64,000 nt of DNA, taken from contig NZ_JAKUDS010000007.1 in NCBI RefSeq assembly GCF_023221775.1, forward strand, positions 1 to 64,000. Reading direction: 5' to 3'. The notes below the pieces were generated by a model that was given only the letters and a program-made list of their open reading frames with translations, made no database searches and had not been told where the DNA came from. Each line of letters opens with the position of its first letter. The first letter of the stretch is position 1. Positions 17,507-26,488 of the stretch are shown here, piece by piece. The translations under genes were made by a program, and so were the position numbers. This DNA comes from Enterococcus cecorum (GTDB lineage: Bacteria; Bacillota; Bacilli; Lactobacillales; Enterococcaceae).

Positions 17507-18139
17507 TTGAAAAAAAGCAAAACTTTTCAATTTGTTTTAACTGCGTTGTTTTTAGGAATTATGATTTTACTTGCATCGGTACCCTTTTTAGGATTTATTC
17601 CAATCGGCCCGTTAAATGCAACGACTATGCATATTCCGGTTATTATTGGTTCAATCGTCTTAGGTCCGAAAATTGGAGCCTTACTTGGAGGAAGCTTTGG
17701 GGTAATCAGCTTGATTCGTGCAACAACTATGCCTACTGCCCTTTCCTTTGTCTTCTCACCTTTTATTCCAGTTATTGGGACCACTCATGGAAGTTGGAAA
17801 GCCTTACTGGTTGTCTTTATTCCACGTATTTTGATTGGCATTGTTCCTTACTATGTGTATCGACTCTGTCAAAAAGGATTAAAGCAACAAGCCAATACGA
17901 TTGCCTTGTTTATTGCAGGTATATCCGGTGGTTTAGTCAATACGATTTTGGTGATGAATTTTATCTATTTTCTTTTCCAAAAAGAATATGCCCAACTCAT
18001 CGGCAAAGGTGGTAAGGCGGTCTATGCTGCCATTAATGCGGTGATTCTAACCCAGGGCATTCCTGAAGCAATTGTCGCCGGTCTTTTTACAGCTGCGGTT
18101 GCGACCATTTTATTAAAATTAATGAAGCGCCAATCTTAA
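17507..18139 (+). CDS. ECF transporter S component, probably for pantothenate
   Basis: 210-aa integral membrane protein with six helices, of the energy-coupling-factor S-component type (GPLNATTMHIPVIIGSIVLG near residue 32). It follows coaB and coaC by 23 bases, and in streptococci the neighbour of coaBC is assigned to pantothenate uptake, so a PanT-like role is likely. The shared EcfA/A'/T module is elsewhere. TTG start with AAAGGA upstream. Confidence 0.83.
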   Translation: MKKSKTFQFVLTALFLGIMILLASVPFLGFIPIGPLNATTMHIPVIIGSIVLGPKIGALLGGSFGVISLIRATTMPTALSFVFSPFIPVIGTTHGSWKALLVVFIPRILIGIVPYYVYRLCQKGLKQQANTIALFIAGISGGLVNTILVMNFIYFLFQKEYAQLIGKGGKAVYAAINAVILTQGIPEAIVAGLFTAAVATILLKLMKRQS

Positions 18140-18143
18140 ATTC

Positions 18144-18180
18144 AAACAATCTAGTCCTTGTGCTAGGTTGTTTTTTTATT
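18144..18180 (+). terminator. Intrinsic terminator after the S-component gene
   Basis: AACAATCTAG (18145-18154) pairs with CTAGGTTGTT (18163-18172), followed by seven T. Confidence 0.85.
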
Positions 18181-18182
18181 GC

Positions 18183-18211
18183 TTGACAAGTGTTGAATTA
18201 TCAGCTATCTT
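18183..18211 (+). promoter_or_regulatory. Promoter of the FusB-like gene
   Basis: Consensus TTGACA (18183-18188), 17-base spacer, TATCTT (18206-18211). Transcription from about 18218 gives a leader of about 128 bases before the protein start. Confidence 0.75.
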
Positions 18212-18242
18212 TGAAATGTTTCAAAATATAGGGGGTGGTCAG

Positions 18243-18287
18243 ATGGTACGAAATGTATCTTCTACAAAAAATTTTCTTTTCAATTAA
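18243..18287 (+). CDS. 14-codon leader peptide ahead of FusB-like gene
   Basis: ATG at 18243 preceded by GGGGGTGG (18231-18238), encoding MVRNVSSTKNFLFN. It ends two bases before a hairpin. Its strong ribosome binding site, short length and place between promoter and a ribosome-protection-type gene fit an attenuation leader, as known for several antibiotic-inducible resistance genes. Translation is inferred only. Confidence 0.5.
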   Translation: MVRNVSSTKNFLFN

Positions 18288-18289
18288 TT

Positions 18290-18317
18290 CCCTTTTAGGA
18301 TGTGCGTCTTAAAAGGG
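18290..18317 (+). promoter_or_regulatory. Leader hairpin ahead of FusB-like gene
   Basis: CCCTTTTA (18290-18297) pairs with TAAAAGGG (18310-18317) around a 12-base loop, immediately after the leader ORF. No T-run follows, so it is not a simple terminator. It ends 15 bases before the AAGGAGAG of the main gene. Confidence 0.5.
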
Positions 18318-18345
18318 CCAAACACATTCACAAGGAGAGAATCAA

Positions 18346-18990
18346 ATGAATCAGAAAATTTATCCACATCAATATCATGCACTACACCAACAAATAAATG
18401 ACTTAATCAATGCTTACCAATCCGTCAATGACTTACAAACGATTCAAGTCTATCAAGCACTCATCTTTGAAAAAATCGATGAATTATTTTTTGATCGACC
18501 AACTGAAATTGAACAACTAAAAAGCGAATTGCTAGATAAGAGTTTAACTAAAGCAAGGGCACAACGTATTTTAGAACCCATTAAAGAATTAGTTATCCCC
18601 TTTGAAAAACCTAGTGCTAAACAAGTCCAAAAAGCTTTTCGTAAAGTGAAAAAATTAAAAGCACCTGATTTTGACGCGTTGGATTTACGTGATTATTCCT
18701 ATATTGGTTTTGACGATGCAGGTAGTCAGAAAAAATATTTACTCTACTATGACCGTCAAAATAAGCTACAAGGAATTGTCGGACAGATGTCACCAAATAC
18801 AATCAAAAATGTTTGTAGTATTTGTAACCATATCGGAAATGTCGCCTTGTTTTTATCCACCACTAAAGCCACTGCTGAAGGAACCTATACTAAAAAAGGC
18901 AACTACATTTGTACCGATAGTCATCAATGCAATTGCCAATTACATGAATTAGAAAATATGTACCAATTCATGGAAAAAACCAAAGCCTAA
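18346..18990 (+). CDS. FusB/Fbp-family elongation factor G-binding protein
   Basis: 214-aa two-domain protein: an N-terminal helical bundle (about residues 1-80) and a C-terminal treble-clef zinc finger whose cysteines are CSICNHIG near residue 156 and CTDSHQCNC near residue 190. FusB binds EF-G on the ribosome and rescues it from fusidic acid; chromosomal homologues give low-level or no resistance and are thought to aid EF-G turnover. AAGGAGAG lies before the ATG. The leader upstream suggests inducible expression. Confidence 0.85.
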   Translation: MNQKIYPHQYHALHQQINDLINAYQSVNDLQTIQVYQALIFEKIDELFFDRPTEIEQLKSELLDKSLTKARAQRILEPIKELVIPFEKPSAKQVQKAFRKVKKLKAPDFDALDLRDYSYIGFDDAGSQKKYLLYYDRQNKLQGIVGQMSPNTIKNVCSICNHIGNVALFLSTTKATAEGTYTKKGNYICTDSHQCNCQLHELENMYQFMEKTKA

Positions 18991-18994
18991 AATT

Positions 18995-19045
18995 AAAAAT
19001 CAGCTTTTCTACACCGCAATAAGTGTAGGAAAGCTGATTTTTTTA
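18995..19045. terminator. Bidirectional terminator between FusB-like gene and murB
   Basis: A long stem, AAATCAGCTTTTCTACAC (18997-19014) with GTGTAGGAAAGCTGATTT (19023-19040), one mismatch, flanked by A- and T-runs that serve both strands. Confidence 0.88.
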
Positions 19046-19942
19046 TTGCACTTCTTCACCGATAATTCGGACTTCCGTTTCAAGAGTGACATCAAATTTT
19101 TCTTTGATGACCTTTTGAATATAGTGGATTAAATTCACATAATCAGTTGCCGTGGCATGATTGATATTCACAATAAAGCCCGCATGTTTTTCTGAGACTT
19201 GGGCGCCACCAATTGTCATCCCTTTCAGGCCCGCTTGCTCGATTAATGGACCAGTATAATGCCCCACTGGACGTTTAAAGACGCTCCCACAAGAAGGATA
19301 TTCTAATGGTTGCTTGCTTGCTCTAAGATGGGTTAATTCATCCATTTTTGCTTTGATTTCATCATAGTTACCCACCTGTAAGTCAAATGTCGCACTCAAT
19401 ACAATACAATGTTGCGCTTGAATGGCACTATGGCGATAACTAAAGGCCATCTCTTTGGCGCTTAAGGTTTTGATTTGTCCATCTGGATATAAGACTTCAC
19501 ACGAAACAAAAACATCTTTAATCTCACCACCATAAGCCCCCGCATTCATAAATACGGCTCCTCCAATGCTTCCTGGAATGCCACAAGCAAATTCAAAACC
19601 AGTTAGATGATGTTCCAACGCAACATACGTGGTATCGATTAACTTCGCCCCAGCTTGGGAAGTGATTTGATTTCCCTTGACTTCGATGTTATTTAATTTT
19701 TCTAACATAATCACTAATCCGCGAATACCACCATCACGCACAATTAAATTACTGGCATTTCCTAAAACCATCCAAGGAAGATTATTTTGACGACATTCCT
19801 CTAGTAAGGCTTTTACTTCCGTCACACTCTTTGGAAAGGCCAAAAAGTCAGCTGGTCCGCCAGTCTTCGTAAATGTATATTTATTTAAGGGTTCATTTTT
19901 TAAAATCGTAATCTCTTTTAAAGATGTAAACACCCTCAACAT
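19043..19942 (-). CDS. murB: UDP-N-acetylenolpyruvoylglucosamine reductase MurB
   Basis: 299-aa type II MurB, which reduces UDP-GlcNAc-enolpyruvate to UDP-MurNAc in peptidoglycan synthesis. FAD-binding domain with [13 protein letters not shown] and [12 protein letters not shown]; catalytic segment with YRHSAI and the serine in [12 protein letters not shown]-terminal [11 protein letters not shown]. The first ATG touches the GAGAGG ribosome binding site, so a GTG three codons later (19933) may be the true start. Confidence 0.95.
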   Translation of the reverse strand: MLRVFTSLKEITILKNEPLNKYTFTKTGGPADFLAFPKSVTEVKALLEECRQNNLPWMVLGNASNLIVRDGGIRGLVIMLEKLNNIEVKGNQITSQAGAKLIDTTYVALEHHLTGFEFACGIPGSIGGAVFMNAGAYGGEIKDVFVSCEVLYPDGQIKTLSAKEMAFSYRHSAIQAQHCIVLSATFDLQVGNYDEIKAKMDELTHLRASKQPLEYPSCGSVFKRPVGHYTGPLIEQAGLKGMTIGGAQVSEKHAGFIVNINHATATDYVNLIHYIQKVIKEKFDVTLETEVRIIGEEVQ

Positions 19943-20016
19943 CCTCTCTAATCTATTTTTGTGTAACTATTCACCAAAATATTCTATCATTAATTGACTA
20001 AAAATACTATCACTTC

Positions 20017-20925
20017 TCATGATTCTTGATAATTCTTAAGCATTTGGGCACAGAGTTCATGGCTAAGCAAACTCTTCTCTTGTACATACTGATAATTACC
20101 TTGTATTAATAAATCAATAAATTGGTTCACCGCTTGTTCAAAGCCACGTTTTTCAAGTGTCGTTTGCCAATCATTAAAGCCTGTCACTGTTATTCCAGAC
20201 TGGTTGTATTGCGTCATTTCCGTTAAATTTTTCAAATGATAGGTCCCATTTTTCGTGGTGATTTGGTAATTTTCCTGATTAGCTCCAGCAAACATATCCA
20301 TCGTTAAATGCGCCAAGGAATGCGCCGTTTCTAACGTCATTGAAGCAAATTCTAAATGCTGCTCGAAAGATTTGATGTGACTAGTCATCGCGATAATTTC
20401 TTCATCTAATAAATAATTGGCCGTATCCACTATATGTAAGAATAAATCAAAAATCTCAAATTGAACGGATTGCGCCTTGCCAATTCGATTCTTACTCAAA
20501 GTCAACATACGCTTTTCAGGCAATTGTTTTAACTGTTGCACAAATGGAGCTAAACGACGATTAAAGCCTACGATAAGCAAACAATTTCTACGCTTCGCAA
20601 GCTCATACATGCGTCTGACTTCTGTAATGTCTTCGCTGATTGGTTTATCCACATAGACATGAATGCCATGTGAGAGACATTTTTCAATCATTTCAATATG
20701 GGTATTAGTCGCCGTGTGAATCATACAAGCATCAATTTTTTGTTCAATTAAATCATCTAAAGTATCATAAATCTGGGGTAAACGATACTTTGCCATTAAT
20801 TGCGCCTGTACTTCTTGATTTCTTGTAGCATAGACAAAAGTTGACCGTTGATTGCTTTTTACATAGACAGGTAAATAGGCTTTTTGCGCAATCGAACCTA
20901 AGCCTAGTACACCGATTTTTAGCAT
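20017..20925 (-). CDS. Gfo/Idh/MocA family oxidoreductase
   Basis: 302-aa NAD(P)-dependent oxidoreductase: Rossmann domain with GVLGLGSIAQKAYLPV at the N-terminus and the catalytic-lysine motif YVDKPIS near residue 95, then an alpha/beta substrate domain. Sugar or inositol derivatives are usual substrates for the family; nothing local narrows it. AGGTGAG precedes the ATG at 20925, and a GTG nine bases earlier is inside that site. It reads towards murB with a 74-base gap. Confidence 0.87.
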   Translation of the reverse strand: MLKIGVLGLGSIAQKAYLPVYVKSNQRSTFVYATRNQEVQAQLMAKYRLPQIYDTLDDLIEQKIDACMIHTATNTHIEMIEKCLSHGIHVYVDKPISEDITEVRRMYELAKRRNCLLIVGFNRRLAPFVQQLKQLPEKRMLTLSKNRIGKAQSVQFEIFDLFLHIVDTANYLLDEEIIAMTSHIKSFEQHLEFASMTLETAHSLAHLTMDMFAGANQENYQITTKNGTYHLKNLTEMTQYNQSGITVTGFNDWQTTLEKRGFEQAVNQFIDLLIQGNYQYVQEKSLLSHELCAQMLKNYQES

Positions 20926-21009
20926 TTTTCTCACCTAACCCTTTTTCTTCCATTCTACGACAGATTGCGTTAAAATAAAAGAACATAACAAAAGAAATGA
21001 GGAAGTGCT

Positions 21010-21762
21010 ATGAAATTCATCTCATGGAATGTCAATGGACTAAGAGCCATCGTTAAGAAAAACTTTTTAGAAGACTTCAAGCAACTCGATGCGGACTTTT
21101 TCTGCCTACAAGAGACCAAATTACAAGAAGGTCAGATTGAGTTAGATTTGCCAGGGTATTATCAATATTGGAATTATGCCGAAAAGAAAGGTTATTCAGG
21201 CACTGCGATTTTTACCAAGCATGAGCCTTTATCGGTGCAATTAGGAATCGGTGTGGAAGAACACGATCATGAAGGCCGCGTCATCACTCTTGAATATCCA
21301 GATTATTATTTGGTCACTTGCTATACACCAAACTCGCAAAATGAACTAAAACGCTTGGACTATCGCATGACTTGGGAAGAGGCGTTTTTAGCGTATTTAA
21401 ATGGATTGAAAGAACAAAAAGGGGTTATTTTGTGTGGGGATTTAAATGTCGCCCACGAAAATATTGACTTAAAAAATTGGAAAACCAACCAACGCAATGC
21501 TGGTTTTACCATTGAAGAACGTGAAAAATTCAGTCAACTATTGAATAACGGCTATATCGATACTTTCCGTCATTTTTATCCTGATCAAGAAGGTATTTAC
21601 TCTTGGTGGAGTTATCGTTTTAATGCCCGGAAAAATAATGCAGGATGGCGGATTGACTATTTTGTGGTTTCCGATGATCTAAAGGACCGCTTAGTAGATG
21701 CCAAAATTCATACCGAAATATTCGGCAGTGACCATTGTCCAGTTGAACTAGATTTAAAATAA
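21010..21762 (+). CDS. exoA: Exodeoxyribonuclease III / AP endonuclease
   Basis: 250-aa exonuclease-endonuclease-phosphatase fold enzyme of base-excision repair. Motifs: SWNVNGLRA, LQETKLQ (metal Glu), CGDLNVAHENIDL, WWSYRFNARKNNAGWRID and the terminal GSDHCPVEL with catalytic Asp-His. AATGAGGAAG precedes the ATG. A single gene divergent from the Gfo/Idh/MocA gene. Confidence 0.96.
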   Translation: MKFISWNVNGLRAIVKKNFLEDFKQLDADFFCLQETKLQEGQIELDLPGYYQYWNYAEKKGYSGTAIFTKHEPLSVQLGIGVEEHDHEGRVITLEYPDYYLVTCYTPNSQNELKRLDYRMTWEEAFLAYLNGLKEQKGVILCGDLNVAHENIDLKNWKTNQRNAGFTIEEREKFSQLLNNGYIDTFRHFYPDQEGIYSWWSYRFNARKNNAGWRIDYFVVSDDLKDRLVDAKIHTEIFGSDHCPVELDLK

Positions 21763-21770
21763 ACATACAC

Positions 21771-21805
21771 ACAGATCAAGTACTTCTCACTTGGTCTGTT
21801 TTTTA
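21771..21805 (+). terminator. Terminator of exoA
   Basis: ACAGATCAAGT (21771-21781) with ACTTGGTCTGT (21789-21799), then TTTTTT. Confidence 0.85.
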
Positions 21806-21807
21806 TA

Positions 21808-21847
21808 CAAAAAATCGTCTAGCTTAAAAAATTCTAAGCTAGACGAT
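21808..21847 (-). terminator. Terminator of the Bce-type transporter operon
   Basis: ATCGTCTAGCTTA (21814-21826) pairs with TAAGCTAGACGAT (21835-21847); on minus it is followed by TTTTTTG. Confidence 0.85.
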
Positions 21848-21853
21848 AAAACC

Positions 21854-23887
21854 TTAAATTTCTTTGACTGCCAGGCGATTCATCAAATAAGTAATCATTA
21901 AATAAATCGCATTAATCATAATGACAAAACCAATGACCCAGCCTGTTTGTTGCAGACTTAACTCATAGCCGCCACCAATCATCATATAATCTTTCGTAAA
22001 TTTCAAGCCAAAAATCATATGGAATAGCGCCCCAACTAGCGGCAAAATAAAGAAGATAGCCACTTGATTGAATAACGATTTTTGAATCATCTGCTCACTA
22101 ACACCTAATTGGCGTAAGATACGATAATTTTGTTGATGCTTTTCAAAGTCTACTAAACTCTTCAAAGCTAAAATCCCAATTGCAGCAATCAGGAAGAAAA
22201 TACCTAGATACATACCAACAACGGTTACCATTAACGAGTCAGAAGCTAATGAAGTTTTTGCTGAATATTGAGATTGTGCCGAATAATTTAAGTGTAACTC
22301 TTTTTTCGACAACATTTTCTCCCAGTTCTTAGCCAACTCTTTTTCATGACGCTTACCTTCTGCATTATATACGGTGCTAATCACTTTACCAGCGAGTTGT
22401 AAAGGCAATTGCTTGAGGTCAGCATCATTTAAAATCACAAAAGTATGATAACCACTTGTTTGAATGGTCCCGTCGATAAATTTTGTTTGGCTTGGTGTAA
22501 AGGTTTGATTGGCTACCTTAATTTTAGGTAAATCCATTAATTTATCTTCAATCGCCTTATCAGAAAAACCATTAAACCGCATTAGAAAAGCATATTCCCC
22601 TGGTTTCACGTCTGCTTTTGCCAAATGATAATAAGGTGCCATTTGATTATATTGCGTTTGATTGATAATAATCGGAGGAGCAATTAAGCCTTTTTCTACA
22701 GATATGCCTAATAATTCGATTGTATTATCAATTTTTGAATCAATATAATACTCATATTGGACTTCTTTTTTCTTCATGCCTTTGAAATAAGCTTGATTCC
22801 GTGCAATCGCCGCATCAGCATTTTTCTCAATTAAAGCTGGTTGCCCTTCGACATTTTCATCGGCTGCCTGAGTCACACTAAACTGGAAATCAAACGGAAC
22901 ATTAGCTAGTCCTCTTTCTTCAATACCATTTTTAAAATTAAAGGAAGCAACTAAAATACCAATCGCGAAAAACTGCAATAAACAAATCGTCGCTAAAGAA
23001 AAGACACTTTTAGCTAATTGCGTACTAAATTGGCGAATTCCAAAGCTATGCAGTTTGCGATAATAAAATCCTTTAAACTTCGGCAAAACAACTGGAATAA
23101 AAGCAGCAATTCCCATAAAAGTGAAATACGTACCAATAATTCCGCCAAAAATCGAATATAAAATCAACTTTGGCCCCCATTGCAAATCAATAATAACATC
23201 CATTAAGTGAGTCGCAATATAATAACTCCAAGTTAAGATGGCTAATCCCAAAATGAATAACAAGGTCCCAATCCAAGGTTTTTGCCACCAACTTTTTTCA
23301 TTTTGCTGACTTGCTTTGAGTAAATCAATTAATTTGGCACGATTCATTAAAATGACACTAAAAACCATCGCCACCAGATAAATGATGCCAAAATTAATCA
23401 ACGTTTGGATAATCGCATGCATGGAAATACTTAGTGTTAAACGTGAAATGTCCGCAACAAATAAATGACCTAAAAAGATATTAATTAATTGTGACAAACC
23501 AATTCCTAACACAATCCCCACCACTAACGAAAATAGGCCGATAAAGAAAGTTTCTAAAACAAGAATAGTTGAGATTTTTAGTTTATCCATTCCTAAAATC
23601 ATATATAGGCCAAACTCTTTTTTACGTTTTCGCAATAAATAACTGGTTGCATATAGTATAATCAAGCCAAAGATAAAAGCGATAAATTTATTTAAACCGC
23701 CTAAAGTATCAAATAAAATACTTAATCTTTGGGCATAAGCTTCTTCAAAATATTTAAATAAGCTTTGATCTTGAAGCGCATTAAAAGCATAGAACATCGC
23801 TACACCTAATGCCAGCGTAACAAAATATACTAAGAAACTTCCTATGCTTTTCTTTACATTTCCAAAGGCCAACTTAACGGACATCAT
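21854..23887 (-). CDS. BceB/VraG-type ABC transporter permease
   Basis: About 677 aa, with ten transmembrane helices, FtsX-like segments and a large extracytoplasmic domain of roughly 220 residues (about residues 325-550) between helices 7 and 8. This is the hallmark of BceAB-type transporters that free lipid II-cycle intermediates from peptide antibiotics and signal flux to a partner kinase. AGGTGG spaced 8 bases selects the ATG at 23887, overlapping the ATPase gene. The kinase and regulator genes lie just upstream on the same strand. Confidence 0.88.
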   Translation of the reverse strand: MMSVKLAFGNVKKSIGSFLVYFVTLALGVAMFYAFNALQDQSLFKYFEEAYAQRLSILFDTLGGLNKFIAFIFGLIILYATSYLLRKRKKEFGLYMILGMDKLKISTILVLETFFIGLFSLVVGIVLGIGLSQLINIFLGHLFVADISRLTLSISMHAIIQTLINFGIIYLVAMVFSVILMNRAKLIDLLKASQQNEKSWWQKPWIGTLLFILGLAILTWSYYIATHLMDVIIDLQWGPKLILYSIFGGIIGTYFTFMGIAAFIPVVLPKFKGFYYRKLHSFGIRQFSTQLAKSVFSLATICLLQFFAIGILVASFNFKNGIEERGLANVPFDFQFSVTQAADENVEGQPALIEKNADAAIARNQAYFKGMKKKEVQYEYYIDSKIDNTIELLGISVEKGLIAPPIIINQTQYNQMAPYYHLAKADVKPGEYAFLMRFNGFSDKAIEDKLMDLPKIKVANQTFTPSQTKFIDGTIQTSGYHTFVILNDADLKQLPLQLAGKVISTVYNAEGKRHEKELAKNWEKMLSKKELHLNYSAQSQYSAKTSLASDSLMVTVVGMYLGIFFLIAAIGILALKSLVDFEKHQQNYRILRQLGVSEQMIQKSLFNQVAIFFILPLVGALFHMIFGLKFTKDYMMIGGGYELSLQQTGWVIGFVIMINAIYLMITYLMNRLAVKEI

Positions 23888-24641
23888 TGACATCACCACC
23901 TAATAAGGCTACCACTTCAATAATTTGATCAAAGAATTCTTTACGGCTAGATTCCCCACGATAAATTTCATTAAAGATTTGGCCATCTTTCACAAACAAT
24001 ACCCGATTCGTATAACTCGCCGTGAAAGCATCATGTGTCACCATCAAAATGGTCGAATTTAAGCGTTCATTTAATAATTCAAATTGCTCCAACATTTGGC
24101 GGGCTGATTTTGAGTCAAGAGCGCCAGTCGGTTCATCAGCTAATACGATTGCCGGATCAGCAACAATTGCTCGTGCTGCAGCTATTCTCTGCTTTTGTCC
24201 ACCGGAAACCTCGTATGGAAATTTATACAAAATATCCGTAATGCCCAAATAACTCGCAACTTTTAATACCTTTTCTTCGACTTGTTTGGCAGGTACATTA
24301 CGAATCGTTAAGGCAAGTGCAATATTTTCAAAAGCATTCATAGTATCTAGTAGGTTGAAATCTTGGAAGATAAAACCAATTTGCTTTTGTCTAAACTGAT
24401 TCAATTTGCCACCTTTTAATTTGGTAATATCTTGATTTGCTACAATAATTTGTCCACTGGAAACTTGATCAATTGTGGCGATACAATTTAATAAAGTGGT
24501 TTTCCCACTACCAGATGCTCCCATGATTGCTACAAATTCACCTGGTTGGACTTCAAAACTGATTTGATTCAATGCTCGTGTAAGATTATTCGCTCGTCCA
24601 AAATATTTTTCTACTTGTTTCACTTGTAATACTGGATTCAT
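23874..24641 (-). CDS. BceA-type ABC transporter ATPase
   Basis: 255-aa ABC ATPase of the MacB/LolD/BceA type: Walker A GASGSGKTT, Q-loop FIFQDFNLLD, signature VSGGQKQR, Walker B IVLADEPTGALD. AAGGAGG is placed for the ATG at 24641. Its stop overlaps the permease start. A separate promoter with candidate response-regulator repeats precedes it. Confidence 0.92.
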   Translation of the reverse strand: MNPVLQVKQVEKYFGRANNLTRALNQISFEVQPGEFVAIMGASGSGKTTLLNCIATIDQVSSGQIIVANQDITKLKGGKLNQFRQKQIGFIFQDFNLLDTMNAFENIALALTIRNVPAKQVEEKVLKVASYLGITDILYKFPYEVSGGQKQRIAAARAIVADPAIVLADEPTGALDSKSARQMLEQFELLNERLNSTILMVTHDAFTASYTNRVLFVKDGQIFNEIYRGESSRKEFFDQIIEVVALLGGDVNDVR

Positions 24642-24675
24642 TTTCTTTTCCTCCTTCAATTCATTTGACATCTTA

Positions 24676-24739
24676 AGTATAGAATAGCAGTGTATACTTG
24701 TCGTTGGTTTTATCTTACCGTACCTTACAATTTTGTAAG
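24676..24739 (-). promoter_or_regulatory. Promoter and candidate BceR-type operator
   Basis: On minus, ACGACA (24699-24704), 17 bases, TATACT (24676-24681). Upstream of the -35 is the palindrome CTTACAATTTTGTAAG (24724-24739) and a second GTAAG half-site ten bases from the first, ending 8 bases before the -35. This layout suits activation by an OmpR-type regulator. Confidence 0.55.
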
Positions 24740-24745
24740 ATTAGC

Positions 24746-24776
24746 AAAAAAGAGTCCTCTCTATTGAAAGAACTCC
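24746..24776 (-). terminator. Terminator after the histidine kinase gene
   Basis: GAGTTCTTTC and GAGAGGACTC on minus pair with two G.T pairs, followed by TTTTTTGC. It separates the kinase gene from the transporter promoter. Confidence 0.65.
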
Positions 24777-24778
24777 TT

Positions 24779-25816
24779 CTATTCTTTGTTCTCACTTGTT
24801 TGAACGACTTCATAAAAGCTAGGTTTGGCAAAAATCAACGTAACTGTGGTGCCAACTTGAACATTTGAAGTAATCGTAATTCCGTGTCCTAGTTTTGAAA
24901 TCAGTTGTTTCACTAGATAAAGACCTAACCCCGTGGCCTTAGGATAAAGCCGACCATTTTCTCCAGTAAAAGATTTATCAAAAACACGTGGCAAATCACT
25001 GGCTGAAATCCCACAACCATTATCGCGAATATGCAATAAAATTTCCTTTTCTTGCTCTTCCACTGTGATTTCAATCGTCGCATTTTCAATCATTTGTACA
25101 TATTTTATGGCGTTATCCATAATTTGATTCAAAATATAACCTAACCATTTTTGATCTGTCGTCACAATTACATCGGTACTGGGTGCAATAAACTGAATAT
25201 TTCCATTTAATAAACGCGCTTGATTGCGAATGGCTACTTGTCGGATAATTTGCTGTAAAGGCACTTGGCGAATAAGATAATCTTTTTGCGCATTTTCAGC
25301 ACGAGTAAAATATAAAACTTGCTCGAGATAATCTTCTAACTGTTGCAACGCTTGTTTGATTTCTGCGGGTAAATGATGTTGGTTATATAAGCTTAACTGT
25401 AAGGTCGCAAGTGGAATTTTAGCTTCATGAATCCACAGCTCGATAAATTCCTTAAAGTCCTCTGTTTGTTTTTGACTGGCTCTTAATTGGGTCATAAAAC
25501 CTTGATAAACCAATCTTAATTCTTCATCCACCAGTTGTCCTTCATAAAATTTAGGGTGTGGCAGAATCGAATGAACCAATAAAGCTTGCTCTTCTAATTG
25601 ATTGAGTTGTTGAAATAATTCCTGATAATAACTTTTCTTTTGATGAAATTCAACCAGTTCAACAACCAAAAAACTTGTCCCCATCATCATGACAATCATC
25701 ACTAAAAGCGTTGATGGCACTTTAAATACCCATAAAAGTGCCAAACACAATAAACTGACCGAAAGCTTAAGTAGATATTGCCATAAGCGACTTTTGATAT
25801 ATTCACTTAACTTCAT
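24779..25816 (-). CDS. BceS-type intramembrane-sensing histidine kinase
   Basis: 345-aa kinase with two N-terminal helices (about residues 13-55) separated by only a few external residues, so it cannot sense ligands itself; such kinases read the transport state of a BceAB partner. Phospho-acceptor motif WIHEAKIPLATL, N box NQIMDNAIKYV, and GCGISASDLPRVFDKSF with GLGLYLVKQL. It starts three bases after the regulator stop. Confidence 0.9.
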   Translation of the reverse strand: MKLSEYIKSRLWQYLLKLSVSLLCLALLWVFKVPSTLLVMIVMMMGTSFLVVELVEFHQKKSYYQELFQQLNQLEEQALLVHSILPHPKFYEGQLVDEELRLVYQGFMTQLRASQKQTEDFKEFIELWIHEAKIPLATLQLSLYNQHHLPAEIKQALQQLEDYLEQVLYFTRAENAQKDYLIRQVPLQQIIRQVAIRNQARLLNGNIQFIAPSTDVIVTTDQKWLGYILNQIMDNAIKYVQMIENATIEITVEEQEKEILLHIRDNGCGISASDLPRVFDKSFTGENGRLYPKATGLGLYLVKQLISKLGHGITITSNVQVGTTVTLIFAKPSFYEVVQTSENKE

Positions 25817-25819
25817 TTG

Positions 25820-26488
25820 TTACTCCATTAATAAATATCCTTGTTTTTTCTTTGTTTCGATTACATCAGCCAAATCTAAATCCGCAAACTTTTGCCGCAA
25901 GCGACTAATATTCACACTTAATGCATTGTCATTAATAAACTCGTCATTATTCCAAAGTTCGGTCATCAACATCTCTCGGGTGACAATTTTTCCGCGATGT
26001 TGCCATAACATTTGAAAAATAAGCTGTTCATTCTTCGTTAAGTGAGTCGTTTGGTCATCTTTAGTAATCGTCCATTTATTCAAGTCTATCTGCAATCCAT
26101 GATATTGAATCAAACTAGTACTTTGTGGTTGCATACGCTTAAACATCGCGGCGATATGCAGTAACAAAGCCGTTGGATTATAAGGCTTGGTAATGTAATT
26201 ATCTGCCCCATAACTCATCGCCAACACCTCATCCATCTCATTGGCCCGACTTGTGACCATAATAATCGGAAACTGATATTTTTTCCGAATTTCTTGCAAT
26301 AACTGATGACCATTTACACCAGGAAGTTGAATATCTAATAATAATAAATCCGGGAGTTGACTTTCGATTTCAAGTAAAGGATGAGCAAAATCTTGGACAA
26401 TATAAGCTTGATAGCCGGCCTGCGTTAAAAGAAGGGATAACTCTTGGGCCAAGGCTGCTTCATCTTCAATAATCATTATTTTTTGCAT
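25820..26488 (-). CDS. BceR-type response regulator
   Basis: 222-aa OmpR-family regulator: receiver domain with the phosphorylated Asp in LLLLDIQLPG near residue 52, Lys in YITKPYNP, and a C-terminal winged helix (ALSVNISRLRQKF). Expected to activate the adjacent transporter operon. The start directly follows the GNAT stop codon, so it may be co-transcribed with tsaE and the acetyltransferase. Confidence 0.9.
   Translation of the reverse strand: MQKIMIIEDEAALAQELSLLLTQAGYQAYIVQDFAHPLLEIESQLPDLLLLDIQLPGVNGHQLLQEIRKKYQFPIIMVTSRANEMDEVLAMSYGADNYITKPYNPTALLLHIAAMFKRMQPQSTSLIQYHGLQIDLNKWTITKDDQTTHLTKNEQLIFQMLWQHRGKIVTREMLMTELWNNDEFINDNALSVNISRLRQKFADLDLADVIETKKKQGYLLME

Noticed and set aside
17467-18015. 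182-codon ORF overlapping the S-component gene
   Set aside because: Composition is Cys/Tyr/Trp-rich nonsense and the real protein in the other frame has clear transmembrane and family features.
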